Shown here: one piece after another, positions 25,827 through 34,628 of the stretch
Layout of the letters: each line of letters begins with the position of its first letter
Position numbering within the stretch: the stretch's first letter is position 1
Source of the DNA: Nitrospirales bacterium
GTDB taxonomy: Bacteria; Nitrospirota; Nitrospiria; Nitrospirales; UBA8639
Assembly: GCA_022825885.1 (NCBI GenBank)
Contig: JAJDVY010000037.1
Span: forward strand, 1 to 64,000
Direction: 5' to 3'
Length of the DNA: 64,000 bases
Made by a program: the position numbers and the translations under genes
The notes under the pieces: model-generated
What the model was told of the DNA's origin: nothing
Database searches by the model: none
The model's input: the letters and a program-made list of their open reading frames with translations, nothing else

Positions 25827-27800
25827 CTACTTCATGCCCGCCCCAAACGGCAGATCGAAATTCGCGCGAATTCCACCGAACACGGAGCGTCCCGGGGTGC
25901 CGTAATACAGAATTTCTTCATAGTGTTCATCAAAGAGATTGTCCACGCGGACGTAGGCTTGAAATTGATCGAAAAAATCATAGTTCACCGCCAGATTCAC
26001 CACTTCGAACGAACCAACGGGCTGAGCATTCCCAGCCCGATTATATTGTTCTCCCACAAAACGAAAATCGAGAATCGTGTTCACGGAATCCATGGGTTGA
26101 TAAGACAGGCTCAGGCTGGCTTGATTGACGGGCCAACGACGCAACCTGCCGCCGGTCATAAGATCGCGGGTCAGAGTCATGGTGTATTGACCTTTCAATT
26201 CCAGCCGCTTCATCAACGGTTGTTCCTGAGCCAGGACAATATTCACCATGGCCTCCCATCCCTGTGTCTTTGCCGAAGCCACGTTGACGGGACAAAAGTT
26301 GGCGCCAAAAGAGCCTGTCCCGCATATTGGTGCACTCTGAATCGTTTGAATAAGATCGCGGTACCGATTCCAAAAATAACCGGCGCTGACATTCACCTTG
26401 TTGCCGAACAATGCCTGGTCCACACCAACGTCGAAACTTTGGTTTTCTTCAGGCTGCAGATCGGGATTGCCAAAACCCGGCCAGTACAATTCATTGATTG
26501 CAGGGGCCCGGAATCCCGTGGCATAGCTGCCGCGTACCTTCGTATTCGTTTCCTTGATCAGATATCCTCCCGTGACGCGATAGGTCGTGGCTTCGCCAAA
26601 GGTATTATACGCATCATGCCTCAACCCCGCGGTGGCAAGGAATCGATCAAACAGATTGAGTTGCACTTGGCCGAACCCTGCATGTGACGAAACGATTTTC
26701 TCCGAGATGCCCGCGTCATTCTCTCCCAGTTGTTCACGAAATTGGTAGCCTGCCGTCAACGTGACATATTGGTTGAGACGAAGATCGTGTTGACTCTCGA
26801 TCCGGTTCGCCACGACGCGAGTTTCATTAGGGTCACCAAAGGGTGTGCTTGTCATTCCTGTCGTCAAATTACGCTGTAACGTTCCCGGGTCGAACAGACT
26901 TGCTTCTTGAGAGCGAGACAGCGTCAACACGTGATTCCACCAATCGGTCACGGGTTGTTGATACGTTCCGCCAAAGTTGAATCGTCTGCTGTCACTTTTG
27001 GCATTTAATACGTCAGAAGGACCGAAACTGCTATCGATATTCAAGGAACCATCCCACCACCGAAAATTGAAATCGAGGCGACCATCACGAGGCAGGGCTA
27101 CTCCGACTCGGGACGAAGCCTGCCAATTCCGGTAGTCATCGCGTTCAGTCGCCCCTCTTCGATCATTGATCTGCGATATGCCGGTTGTATCCCACCGGGA
27201 AAGTGCGAACGAGAAATCAACCGGCCCTTTGCTACCGGACAGATGCCCCCCTTCCCGTAACGTATTGAACGATCCATATTCAAAAAACGCACCGGCCTTC
27301 GGAGAGCCTTGTCCCCGTTTCGTCGTGATGTTGATCACGCCACCCATGGCATCAGCCCCCCAAAGCGTGCTCTGGGCGCCCCGAACGATTTCAATTTTTT
27401 CAATATTGTCGGTGGTCAAGTGTGCAAAATTGAACTGCCCCAAAGTCGCACTGTTCACAATCGCTCCGTCGATAAGGACGAGGGTCTGACTGGAACTGCC
27501 GCCTCGAATCCGCACACTCGTACTACCGCCGGGCCCGCCGTTTTGCAACACGGCCGTGCCCTGCGTCAGGCGGAGCGCTTCCACCACCGTCTTGATTTGT
27601 CGTTGCTGGAGGTCTTCTTCGGTCCAGACTTCAACCGCACTCGTGACCTGACGAAGAGGAACCGGTGTTTTTGTGGCGCTCACGACCACGGGCTCAAGGA
27701 CCTGGACGCCTGAAGACGTTGCCGCTGACTCACCAAAAGAGAATGCGGGGACAAACAGCACATGGAGAAGAAGATAGATGAAAACGAACCGATACAACAT
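25827..27800 (-). CDS. btuB: TonB-dependent cobalamin receptor (BtuB-like)
   Basis: A 657-aa outer-membrane receptor: signal peptide (residues 1-24), TonB-box region near VLEPVVVSATKTPVP, plug domain to about residue 170 (VRIRGGSSSQTLVLIDGA, GADAMGGVINITTKRG), then a 22-strand-type barrel. The substrate is inferred from the cobalamin riboswitch directly upstream and from btuF-btuC-btuD next to it. AGGGAGGTG precedes the ATG. Confidence 0.9.
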   Translation of the reverse strand: MLYRFVFIYLLLHVLFVPAFSFGESAATSSGVQVLEPVVVSATKTPVPLRQVTSAVEVWTEEDLQQRQIKTVVEALRLTQGTAVLQNGGPGGSTSVRIRGGSSSQTLVLIDGAIVNSATLGQFNFAHLTTDNIEKIEIVRGAQSTLWGADAMGGVINITTKRGQGSPKAGAFFEYGSFNTLREGGHLSGSKGPVDFSFALSRWDTTGISQINDRRGATERDDYRNWQASSRVGVALPRDGRLDFNFRWWDGSLNIDSSFGPSDVLNAKSDSRRFNFGGTYQQPVTDWWNHVLTLSRSQEASLFDPGTLQRNLTTGMTSTPFGDPNETRVVANRIESQHDLRLNQYVTLTAGYQFREQLGENDAGISEKIVSSHAGFGQVQLNLFDRFLATAGLRHDAYNTFGEATTYRVTGGYLIKETNTKVRGSYATGFRAPAINELYWPGFGNPDLQPEENQSFDVGVDQALFGNKVNVSAGYFWNRYRDLIQTIQSAPICGTGSFGANFCPVNVASAKTQGWEAMVNIVLAQEQPLMKRLELKGQYTMTLTRDLMTGGRLRRWPVNQASLSLSYQPMDSVNTILDFRFVGEQYNRAGNAQPVGSFEVVNLAVNYDFFDQFQAYVRVDNLFDEHYEEILYYGTPGRSVFGGIRANFDLPFGAGMK

Positions 27801-27804
27801 ACGT

Positions 27805-27831
27805 CACCTCCCTTTGACTCGAAGGGTGGGT
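27805..27831 (-). promoter_or_regulatory. Possible SD-sequestering hairpin before btuB
   Basis: On the minus strand CCCACCCTT can pair with AAGGGAGG, the btuB ribosome-binding site, with one mismatch. This would be a translational expression platform for riboswitch 1. No run of U follows, so termination is less likely here. Confidence 0.4.
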
Positions 27832-27843
27832 CCAGAGGTCAAC

Positions 27844-28006
27844 AACAGTCGGGTCTCCTGACTCGCGGATCATCACTTCCCTGCACCTTCCCATGAACGT
27901 TCCGTTCACAGTGGTCTCTTGCAGATTACTCCCCGCTTACAGTGGCGGCACCGTGATGGTTTTGCACCATCTTCCCCGTCGCTGTCGTTGGTTTTTCCTT
28001 AGGAAC
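27844..28006 (-). promoter_or_regulatory. Cobalamin riboswitch 1 (upstream of btuB)
   Basis: Minus-strand leader with the conserved elements of the cobalamin aptamer in order: GGGAAGATGGTGCAAAACC, GCCGCCACTGTAAGCGG, a second CCACTGTGAACG, GGGAAGGTGCAGGGAAGTG, and finally GAGTCAGGAGACCCGAC. It ends about 45 bases before the btuB start. The gap 27801-28116 is thus fully accounted for. Confidence 0.93.
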
Positions 28007-28116
28007 GCCTCCTGAATGATTGAATGTGTTTTCTACAGACGGCGAATGTTCAAAGCCGTCACCGCGTCGGCTATCTTGAAAACATCCGTTGCGCGATCCG
28101 TGTCTCCCGTTCCGCG

Positions 28117-28947
28117 TCACACCGGCAACGTCACCCGGGGCCGGCCCGATTGCGGATGTCGATCCACGAGAACGGAACATCCGTACACCGGCTCAAGGGA
28201 CGCCGCGACAATGACGTCTTCCGGCGTACCCATCGCCACGATCTCCCCTTCCCGCAACAACAACAACCGGTCGCAGTATTGACTGGCCAGATTCAGATCA
28301 TGGGAGACCAGGACCACGGTCAACCCGCGTTCCCGATTCAGCCGGCGAATGATCCTGGCAATGTCCAGTTGGTGATGGAGATCCAGAAACGCCGTGGGCT
28401 CGTCCAACAACAGGACCTCCGGTTCCTGGGTCAACGCCCTGGCAACGACGGCTCGCTGCCGCTCTCCGCCGGACACGTTGGTAATCAGCCGGGTGCCCAA
28501 ATGGGCCACGTCCAAGTCCCTCATCGCCTGCATGGCTACGGCGCGATCGTGAGAGCCTTCCCAACCCAACCCCCACGTGCGATCGTGGTGGGGATAACGT
28601 CCCATCAACACCATTTCGTTGATCGTAAAAGGAAACGCCTGCTGGGTTTCCTGAGGAACGAAAGCCACGTACCGGGCGATGTCGGACTGGGAAAACGCAT
28701 CAGGGGGTTGCCCAAACCATTCGACTGTTCCCTGTTGAGGGACCAGGATTCTCATGAGAATTTTCAGGAGCGTACTTTTCCCGGATCCGTTCGGCCCCAG
28801 GATACCCAATACCTCACCGGCAGCAATCGTGAGCGAGACGTTTCTCAAAACCGGAGACTGGGCGGCCGACTCCTTTCGTCCGAACCCGAACGTCACGTCG
28901 GTGAGCCTCAAGGGCGGAACATTCGACGTTTCCCGGTGTTGGATCAT
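28117..28947 (-). CDS. btuD: Cobalamin ABC transporter ATP-binding protein
   Basis: A 276-aa FecE/BtuD-type ATPase. Walker A GILGPNGSGKSTLLKIL, signature ITNVSGGERQRAVVARAL, Walker B EVLLLDEPTAFLDLHHQL and the switch His in VVLVSHDLNLASQY. The ATG at 28947 overlaps the btuC stop (ATGA); longer readings of this frame run through btuC and are not real. With BtuC and BtuF it imports corrinoids across the inner membrane. Confidence 0.95.
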   Translation of the reverse strand: MIQHRETSNVPPLRLTDVTFGFGRKESAAQSPVLRNVSLTIAAGEVLGILGPNGSGKSTLLKILMRILVPQQGTVEWFGQPPDAFSQSDIARYVAFVPQETQQAFPFTINEMVLMGRYPHHDRTWGLGWEGSHDRAVAMQAMRDLDVAHLGTRLITNVSGGERQRAVVARALTQEPEVLLLDEPTAFLDLHHQLDIARIIRRLNRERGLTVVLVSHDLNLASQYCDRLLLLREGEIVAMGTPEDVIVAASLEPVYGCSVLVDRHPQSGRPRVTLPV

Positions 28948-30107
28948 GAGACAATTCTTCTCCGTTGCTGCACCAGCAAGTACAAAAAGATCGGCCCGCC
29001 GACCAGGGCCGTGACCACCCCCACGGGAATTTCCGTCGGGCTCAACAGCGTCCTGGCCAAGGTATCGGCCACCATGAGGAACGTACCGCCGACGAGTCCC
29101 GACGCAATCAACAACAACCGGTGATCGGCGCCGAACGCCAAGCGAACCGCATGAGGCACGATGAGGCCGACGAACCCGATCAGGCCGCTGAACGCGACAA
29201 CCGATCCCGTCAACAACGCGGACGCGGCAAAGATGACGCGCTTCACCCGTTCGACTTCGACGCCCAGGGAACGAGCCGCCTCTTCGCCAAGCGTGAGCAG
29301 GTTCAAGGAACGAGCCTGCGCGACCAGGATACTGACCCCCAAGACGAGATACACCGCCAGGACCGACACGGTTTGAAAATCCGGACCCGTGAGCGAACCC
29401 ATGAGCCACGCGTACATCCCCGAGGCCTTATACGGATCGGCCAGACTTGTCAGAAACAGAATGAGCGCGGAAAAAATCGCATTCAGCACCACACCGCCCA
29501 GCAACAGCGTATGAACCGAAAAACTCCGGTACGCCACGGCAATGCGGTAGACGATGAAGAGCGAAATCAACGCCCCGAGAAACGCGCAAAACGGCAGCAC
29601 GGAGAGACCGAAAACGGACAGGCCCACACCGAACAGGATCGCCACGGCCGCCCCGAGCGCGGCGCCGCTCGAAATGCCGATGACGTAGGGATCGGCCAGG
29701 GGATTCCGCAGCAACGCCTGCAACGAAGCGCCCACTGCAGCCAGGCTGCCGCCGACCATAAACGCGAGCAGGACCCGGGGCACCCTGACCTGCCAAAGGA
29801 TGATGGATTGGGTCGTGTCTTGTGCCCCCCCTTCGGCAACCACCCCTTGAATCAGGAGCGTGGCCACTTGCGGAAACGAAATGGCCTCGGTCCCGAATCC
29901 CAGACATACCATGAAGGCCACGAGCGCCGCCGCCCCCAACCCTCCAGACACGCCAAGCCATTTCACGGGCGAGAAAGCGATAGCTTCCCGGACGGATTGT
30001 CCTTCCGCCGCCACGCGACCATCCGCAGGGGTTGCCCGTGCGAACAACGCCGACGTCGGCAAGGCCCTCGCCTCCACTGTGCCGGGTTCTTTTGAATGAA
30101 CAGTCAT
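28944..30107 (-). CDS. btuC: Cobalamin ABC transporter permease
   Basis: FecCD/BtuC family permease of 387 aa with about ten transmembrane helices. WQVRVPRVLLAFMVGGSLAAVGASLQALLRNPLADPYVIGISSGAALGA (read in segments near residues 105-150) and GLIGFVGLIVPHAVRLAFG are diagnostic. A non-conserved polar N-terminal extension of about 45 residues precedes the first helix, so a later start is possible. It starts 19 bases after btuF. Confidence 0.94.
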   Translation of the reverse strand: MTVHSKEPGTVEARALPTSALFARATPADGRVAAEGQSVREAIAFSPVKWLGVSGGLGAAALVAFMVCLGFGTEAISFPQVATLLIQGVVAEGGAQDTTQSIILWQVRVPRVLLAFMVGGSLAAVGASLQALLRNPLADPYVIGISSGAALGAAVAILFGVGLSVFGLSVLPFCAFLGALISLFIVYRIAVAYRSFSVHTLLLGGVVLNAIFSALILFLTSLADPYKASGMYAWLMGSLTGPDFQTVSVLAVYLVLGVSILVAQARSLNLLTLGEEAARSLGVEVERVKRVIFAASALLTGSVVAFSGLIGFVGLIVPHAVRLAFGADHRLLLIASGLVGGTFLMVADTLARTLLSPTEIPVGVVTALVGGPIFLYLLVQQRRRIVS

Positions 30108-30126
30108 GACATCGATCTATCCCCGC

Positions 30127-31119
30127 TCATTCCTCCTGCCTCGCGGGTTGAACCACGTCGGGATGGAGGATGGTCACGAGCGCTTCCAAGGCGTCGATCA
30201 CCCGCGGGCCGGGTCTGTTGAGCACGTCACTGTCCACTTGGATGAACTGATTCCGCTTGACCGCTTCGAGAGACGTCCATCGCCGCCATTGGTCCTGCTC
30301 GGCCTGAGGGATGCCTTCAAATTGTCCCGCGGGAAACAACAAAAATTCGGGGTTTTGCCGAAGCACTTCCTCGATGTTGAGACGCGGATACGGCATGGCG
30401 GCCTGCTCCGCGGCATTTCTTGCCCCGGCCAATTCGATCAACTGATGAATATAGCTCCCCGGGCCGACCGTAATGAGCGGGTCGGTATTGAGCACGAACA
30501 ACAACACGGGCCGCGGACGTCCCGATAATTGTTCGGAAAGCGCCGTGATCCTCTTGCGAATCCGTTCGGTCACCTTGATGGATTCGGGGACCCGTCCCAC
30601 CATGCGGCCCAACAGTTGAATATGGGCCAAAATATCTTCAACGGACTTGGGATCGAACAGAAACACCGGGATCTTCAATTGCTCCAGACGCTCGAGCAAA
30701 TCAACGCGCAAAAACGATTTGGGCGCAACGACCAGCTCCGGCTGCAAAGCCAGGAGGGCTTCCAGATTGGGTTGGGCATACCCGACCTTGGGTTTGTCCA
30801 GGGCTTCAGGCGGATAATTGCAAAACTCCGTCACGCCGACGACCGACTCGCCCGCGCCTATGGCAAACAGCATTTCGGTGATACTCGGAGCAAGGGAGAC
30901 GATGCGCTTGGGAACCTTGGCCAGATACGTCTTTCGCCCAAGATCGTCCACAAACGTGCGGGGAGCCACGTTGGCCATGAACGGCATGCCGGTGAGAATA
31001 CCTTGTTGCCGACGTTTCATGGTCTTGGAAGAATCGGAGGCACCCCAAAGGGGAGCGCCGGCCATACAGGCCAACAACGCCACCATCAGGATCAGCGCAA
31101 GGCGAGAAGACCGGTTCAT
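30127..31119 (-). CDS. btuF: Periplasmic cobalamin-binding protein
   Basis: Class III periplasmic binding protein of about 330 residues with a signal peptide (LALILMVALLACMAGAPLWGA). It has the family opening KRIVSLAPSITEMLFAIGAGESVVGVTEFCNYPPEA. The open frame extends to 31368 through the riboswitch leader. The ATG at 31119 is chosen because an intrinsic terminator with its U-run at 31153-31158 lies just upstream and must be non-coding leader. Confidence 0.92.
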   Translation of the reverse strand: MNRSSRLALILMVALLACMAGAPLWGASDSSKTMKRRQQGILTGMPFMANVAPRTFVDDLGRKTYLAKVPKRIVSLAPSITEMLFAIGAGESVVGVTEFCNYPPEALDKPKVGYAQPNLEALLALQPELVVAPKSFLRVDLLERLEQLKIPVFLFDPKSVEDILAHIQLLGRMVGRVPESIKVTERIRKRITALSEQLSGRPRPVLLFVLNTDPLITVGPGSYIHQLIELAGARNAAEQAAMPYPRLNIEEVLRQNPEFLLFPAGQFEGIPQAEQDQWRRWTSLEAVKRNQFIQVDSDVLNRPGPRVIDALEALVTILHPDVVQPARQEE

Positions 31120-31152
31120 GACACGGCCATCCCGGCAAAGCTGACGAAACAT

Positions 31153-31184
31153 AAAAAATCCCCAAGGCCTGAACGACCCTGAGG
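31153..31184 (-). terminator. Leader terminator between riboswitch 2 and btuF
   Basis: On the minus strand a 10-bp stem, CCTCAGGGTC with GGCCTTGGGG (some G-U pairs), encloses a 5-nt loop and is followed by ATTTTTT. It lies about 100 bases downstream of the aptamer and 34 bases before the btuF ATG, so it can serve as the transcription-terminating platform of riboswitch 2. Confidence 0.65.
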
Positions 31185-31288
31185 ATTTTTCCCGCGTATT
31201 CATCCTCACCCGCTCCCCAGCCCACGAGGGATCGAAGGTCGCGAATCCCGTTCGCCAACCCCATGGAACGACGAAAGCGGAATTCTCA

Positions 31289-31465
31289 GCTCGGGTAGGT
31301 CTTCTGGCTTCCGGATACCAACCTACTACCCGCGCCTTCCCGTCAACACAAATCGTTGACAGTGGCATTCGCGGAGTTCGTTTCCGGTTACAGCGGCGGG
31401 ACCGCGAAGGAGTTACACCTTCTTCCCTGCACCCGTGCGTCTCATATCTGTCATTGGCAGGACTT
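31289..31465 (-). promoter_or_regulatory. Cobalamin riboswitch 2 (upstream of btuFCD)
   Basis: Minus-strand elements in order: CACGGGTGCAGGGAAGAAGG, GTCCCGCCGCTGTAACCGG, GCCACTGTCAACGATTTG, GACGGGAAGGCGCGGGTAG and the closing GAAGCCAGAAGACCTACC. These match the cobalamin aptamer consensus. It lies between the cobQ stop and btuF. Confidence 0.92.
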
Positions 31466-31487
31466 TAGGGAACACGAAATCCGTTTG

Positions 31488-33038
31488 TCAAGCGAGAGGG
31501 AGTTGCATGGCCTGACAGACGGCCGTCATATCGACGTGACGCGCAACGTGATCGGCCCATTCATCCAGGGCCGAGGTCAATCTCCGCGTCACGTCCATGG
31601 ATTCCGCCACGGCACGGGGAGCCAACCCTTTTCGGACGCGCACGCGGTTGAGCCAAGCACGGCGAAAGGAAGGATCATCAAACACGCCGTGAATATAGGT
31701 GCCCCATACCAGACCATCCGCGGACACGGCGCCGTCTTCCCTGTTACCGGCCTCGCCGAGTATGCGGAAACACGGGTCTCCCTCGCCCCGCACCGTCAAT
31801 CCCACGTGAATTTCATAGCCCCGGACCATTTCCGCTCCGGACACGCCGGGTAGCAGGACGTTCGCGGTCACCTGCACGGTCCGTTTGTCGTGATGCAACT
31901 CGGTCTCCACCGGCAACACATGCAGACCTTCAATTTGCCCGCCGCCCTCGACCCCATGAGGATCGGCAATCCGCTTGCCCAGCATTTGAAACCCTCCGCA
32001 GACACCCACCATCTCCCGCCGGGCCTGAACGTGCGAGGCCAGCGCCGCAACAAACCCTTTGTCCTTGACGTACTGCAGATCCTGAATCGTCTGTTTGCTG
32101 CCGGGCAGGATAATCACGTCCGCATTGGCGACGTCCTCGGGAGCCCTGGCATACCGCAACGCCACGTCGGCTTCGGCGGCCAACCCGTTGAAATCCGTAA
32201 AGTTGCTCATGCGCGGCAACAGGATGACCGCGACGTTCACCGTCTCCGCTGAAAAACCAGCCCCGGTCGAACCCGATTCGACCGTCACACTGTCTTCCTG
32301 GTCGAGCATCAGTTCGCGCATAAACGGCACCACGCCGAGAACGGGAACCCCGGTCCGTTTTTCGAGTATGGCCACGCCGTCATTGAAGAGCCGCCGGTCT
32401 CCGCGAAACTTGTTGATCACGACCCCGAGCACCCGTTCCCGTTCATGAGGCTCCAACAACTCCAGCGTACCGATGACCTGGGCGAAGACGCCGCCGCGAT
32501 CGATGTCCGCCACAAGGATCACCTTGGCATCGGCCATCCGCACCACCGGCCAGTTGACGATGTCCCGGTCCCGCAAATTGATCTCGGCCGCACTGCCGGC
32601 CCCTTCAATGAGGATCAACTCGTGTTGCGCGGCCAACCGGTCATAACTCTGCCGCACGTAATGAGCCAACTCCGCCTGAGAATCGAAATAGCTCCCTGCC
32701 TCCCGGCTGCCCCACACTTTTCCTTGCACCACGACTTGCGAACGCCGGTCGGCCTCCGGTTTGAGCAGGATGGGGTTCATGTCCACGTGCGGACGAAGCC
32801 CGCACGCCTGCGCTTGCAGGACTTGGGCCCGGCCCATCTCCCCGCCCTCCATGGTCACGAACGAATTGAGCGACATGTTCTGGGCTTTGAACGGGGCCAC
32901 CCTGACGCCGGAACGATGAAAAATTCGTCCCAGCCCCGCGGTGACGAGACTTTTCCCCACGTCGGAACCCGTTCCGAGAATGGCAAGGGCTTTAGACATG
33001 GTCAACGAAGAGACAGGACACGTGCCCTGAACGTTCAT
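31488..33038 (-). CDS. cobQ: Cobyric acid synthase
   Basis: Glutamine-dependent amidotransferase adding four amides to (adenosyl)cobyrinic acid diamide. The N-terminal dethiobiotin-synthetase-like domain begins KALAILGTGSDVGKSLVTAGLG and has APFKAQNMSLNSFVT. The C-terminal GATase domain has the nucleophile Cys in MVGVCGGFQMLGKRI and the His in GTYIHGVFD. The ATG at 33038 overlaps the esterase stop (ATGA) and gives 516 aa; the ATG at 32999 is the family-like start and gives 503 aa. Coupling favours the first, family length the second. Confidence 0.95.
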   Translation of the reverse strand: MNVQGTCPVSSLTMSKALAILGTGSDVGKSLVTAGLGRIFHRSGVRVAPFKAQNMSLNSFVTMEGGEMGRAQVLQAQACGLRPHVDMNPILLKPEADRRSQVVVQGKVWGSREAGSYFDSQAELAHYVRQSYDRLAAQHELILIEGAGSAAEINLRDRDIVNWPVVRMADAKVILVADIDRGGVFAQVIGTLELLEPHERERVLGVVINKFRGDRRLFNDGVAILEKRTGVPVLGVVPFMRELMLDQEDSVTVESGSTGAGFSAETVNVAVILLPRMSNFTDFNGLAAEADVALRYARAPEDVANADVIILPGSKQTIQDLQYVKDKGFVAALASHVQARREMVGVCGGFQMLGKRIADPHGVEGGGQIEGLHVLPVETELHHDKRTVQVTANVLLPGVSGAEMVRGYEIHVGLTVRGEGDPCFRILGEAGNREDGAVSADGLVWGTYIHGVFDDPSFRRAWLNRVRVRKGLAPRAVAESMDVTRRLTSALDEWADHVARHVDMTAVCQAMQLPLA

Positions 33039-34375
33039 CGTGAAACATCAATCGTCACTTGGGCGGGGAAGAGGGTATCAACGTCCCGGCGACGCCTCGC
33101 GTTGCGGAGCAGCGTCTCGACTCGCGGCGTCACCGTGCCCTGAAAACTGGTGCTCCCGTCAGTCACCACGGTCACGGGCCTGGAAAAATCGATCAGCGTG
33201 TCGTTCAAAAAGAGCGTATATCGCCTGACCCGTTCGGCGTTGACCTCGATATGATTTTCGCCCCTCACGTCAACAGCCAGCTTCGCGTAGACGTGGTTTT
33301 TGATCAGGTCGCCATGTTGATCGATCAACTGCTCCGAAAACATGGCGATTCGGTCCGTGGCGTCAATGCGCACCCAACCGAAATCCGCCAAATGACTCGC
33401 GTCACGAACCACGGTTACGCTCCGCGGATACGGATCACGGCGTTGTTTCCGAAACCACTCCACCAGTGCCGGCAATTCCTGTCGAGGGAAAAAATGGCCA
33501 CCGGCATGCGGATGCGTCCACTCATGTTCCCGGTACGTATACGCGATACCGAGCCGGGCCAACTCATTGGTCACGTTCCGGCTCAACCAAACCGGCATGA
33601 TCTGATCCTTGGCTCCATGGATCACGTACAACGACGTATGCCGGAGGTTTTCCAGAAAGGGAAACAAGACGTCGTCGATACCGCTTGCCATCGGCGCCAC
33701 CGCGGCAAACCGCGGCGCGTGGTGCATCCCGATAATCCACGCGCCGATTCCGCCGTTCGACATGCCCGTCAGGTACATGCGATCGGGATCAATGCGATAG
33801 CGCGCGCGGACGGTCTCGATGGTCGCCAGCACCAATTCTTCACTCGGCCGGGTCCACCACGTCCCGGCCATGGTCGTCGGACAGGCAAGAATGGACCACT
33901 CGCCCAACCGCGCAGCCCAGCGTTCCAAGTATGAATCGCCCGTAAATCCCGCCCCGTGCAAACACACCACCAGGGGCGAAGCAACGTCAGGATCATAGGC
34001 AGGAGGCACGAACAACCCATACGACAAGGTTTTGCCGCGAACCCGAACCGGCTGACTTGGCAGCATCCCCACCGGAGCCGCATCATAGGTCCGGTTTTCG
34101 TGAAGGACCTCGCTGACTCGCTCAAGACTCGCTTGGGGGTGGAGCAGGATATTCTGCAACAACGCTTCGGCCCGGTCACGATCTTCAACGGCCAGATATT
34201 TCCTGACTCGCGTCGCCAAAGATGGGCCGGACGCCTGAAGCTGCACGGTTGCCGAACCGGATCGCTCGACCTGACCCCGGGCACCGGCGTCAACGGACAA
34301 GCTCCCAACAGCCAGTAATCCAACAAAAGCCACGCATCGCTGCATGATGGCCAAAGCACGGCGAGCAAAGGTCAT
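33035..34375 (-). CDS. Exported alpha/beta-hydrolase (esterase/PHB-depolymerase-like)
   Basis: About 446 residues with a probable signal peptide (AFVGLLAVGSLSVDAGA). The hydrolase core has SPLVVCLHGAGFTGDSYLE for the oxyanion hole, the nucleophile elbow YLTGMSNGGIGAW, YVIHGAKDQIMP for the acid and HPHAGGHFFP for the His. The C-terminal domain is beta-rich and resembles those of polyhydroxybutyrate-depolymerase-like esterases. The substrate is unknown. Its stop overlaps the cobQ start, so both are co-translated. The frame upstream of 34375 encodes a recQ remnant and not part of this protein; the start is therefore uncertain. Confidence 0.75.
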   Translation of the reverse strand: MTFARRALAIMQRCVAFVGLLAVGSLSVDAGARGQVERSGSATVQLQASGPSLATRVRKYLAVEDRDRAEALLQNILLHPQASLERVSEVLHENRTYDAAPVGMLPSQPVRVRGKTLSYGLFVPPAYDPDVASPLVVCLHGAGFTGDSYLERWAARLGEWSILACPTTMAGTWWTRPSEELVLATIETVRARYRIDPDRMYLTGMSNGGIGAWIIGMHHAPRFAAVAPMASGIDDVLFPFLENLRHTSLYVIHGAKDQIMPVWLSRNVTNELARLGIAYTYREHEWTHPHAGGHFFPRQELPALVEWFRKQRRDPYPRSVTVVRDASHLADFGWVRIDATDRIAMFSEQLIDQHGDLIKNHVYAKLAVDVRGENHIEVNAERVRRYTLFLNDTLIDFSRPVTVVTDGSTSFQGTVTPRVETLLRNARRRRDVDTLFPAQVTIDVSR

Positions 34376-34471
34376 GTGTGGCTTTCGCAAAGCCTGCCAC
34401 AGAACCGCGTCAGTTGGTGCAACCGGCACATATGCCACGGCAACTTTCTCTTTTGGGGGCTGTTCTAGCAA
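34365..34471 (-). pseudogene. Remnant of a recQ gene (C-terminal linker/HRDC region)
   Basis: The minus-strand frame encodes [17 protein letters not shown], which matches [17 protein letters not shown] of the intact RecQ at 42731-44569 in 13 of 17 positions. The DNA is also similar (for instance CGCAAAGCCTGCCACA against CGCAACGCCTGCCACA). Only about 100 bases remain, joined in frame to the esterase gene. It marks the left edge of the accessory island. Confidence 0.7.
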
Positions 34472-34476
34472 TCTGT

Positions 34477-34505
34477 CTGACTTAGGCTAGTGATTAAGAT
34501 ATAAT
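34477..34505 (+). promoter_or_regulatory. Promoter of the two-gene island operon
   Basis: CTGACT (34477-34482) and a perfect TATAAT (34500-34505) are 17 bases apart. The predicted transcript starts near 34512, about 117 bases before the first start codon. Confidence 0.6.
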
Positions 34506-34529
34506 ACGCACATAAGTTGAGGTTAACCC

Positions 34530-34545
34530 CATGAGCAAACTCATG
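34530..34545 (+). promoter_or_regulatory. Dyad in the operon leader, possible operator
   Basis: CATGAG-caaa-CTCATG is a perfect 6-bp inverted repeat about 20 bases after the predicted transcription start. A second, weaker dyad, TGTCC-N9-GGACA, lies at 34564-34582. Either could be bound by a repressor or fold in the RNA. Confidence 0.35.
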
Positions 34546-34628
34546 CAAGCTGACTACTGAAGTTGTCCCTGAAATTTGGACAGAGACTAGACTTGGATAG
34601 GTCGTTCTTAAAGGGCATCTAGACCAGC

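Noticed and set aside
28948-29409. N-terminal extension of the btuD frame
   Set aside because: It lies entirely within btuC on the same strand; the ATGA overlap at 28944-28947 marks the real start.
31120-31368. N-terminal extension of the btuF frame
   Set aside because: It covers the riboswitch and the leader terminator; the signal peptide begins at 31119.
34564-34582. TGTCC-N9-GGACA dyad as a firm operator call
   Set aside because: Arms of 5 bp are too short to claim on sequence alone; only mentioned with the stronger CATGAG dyad.
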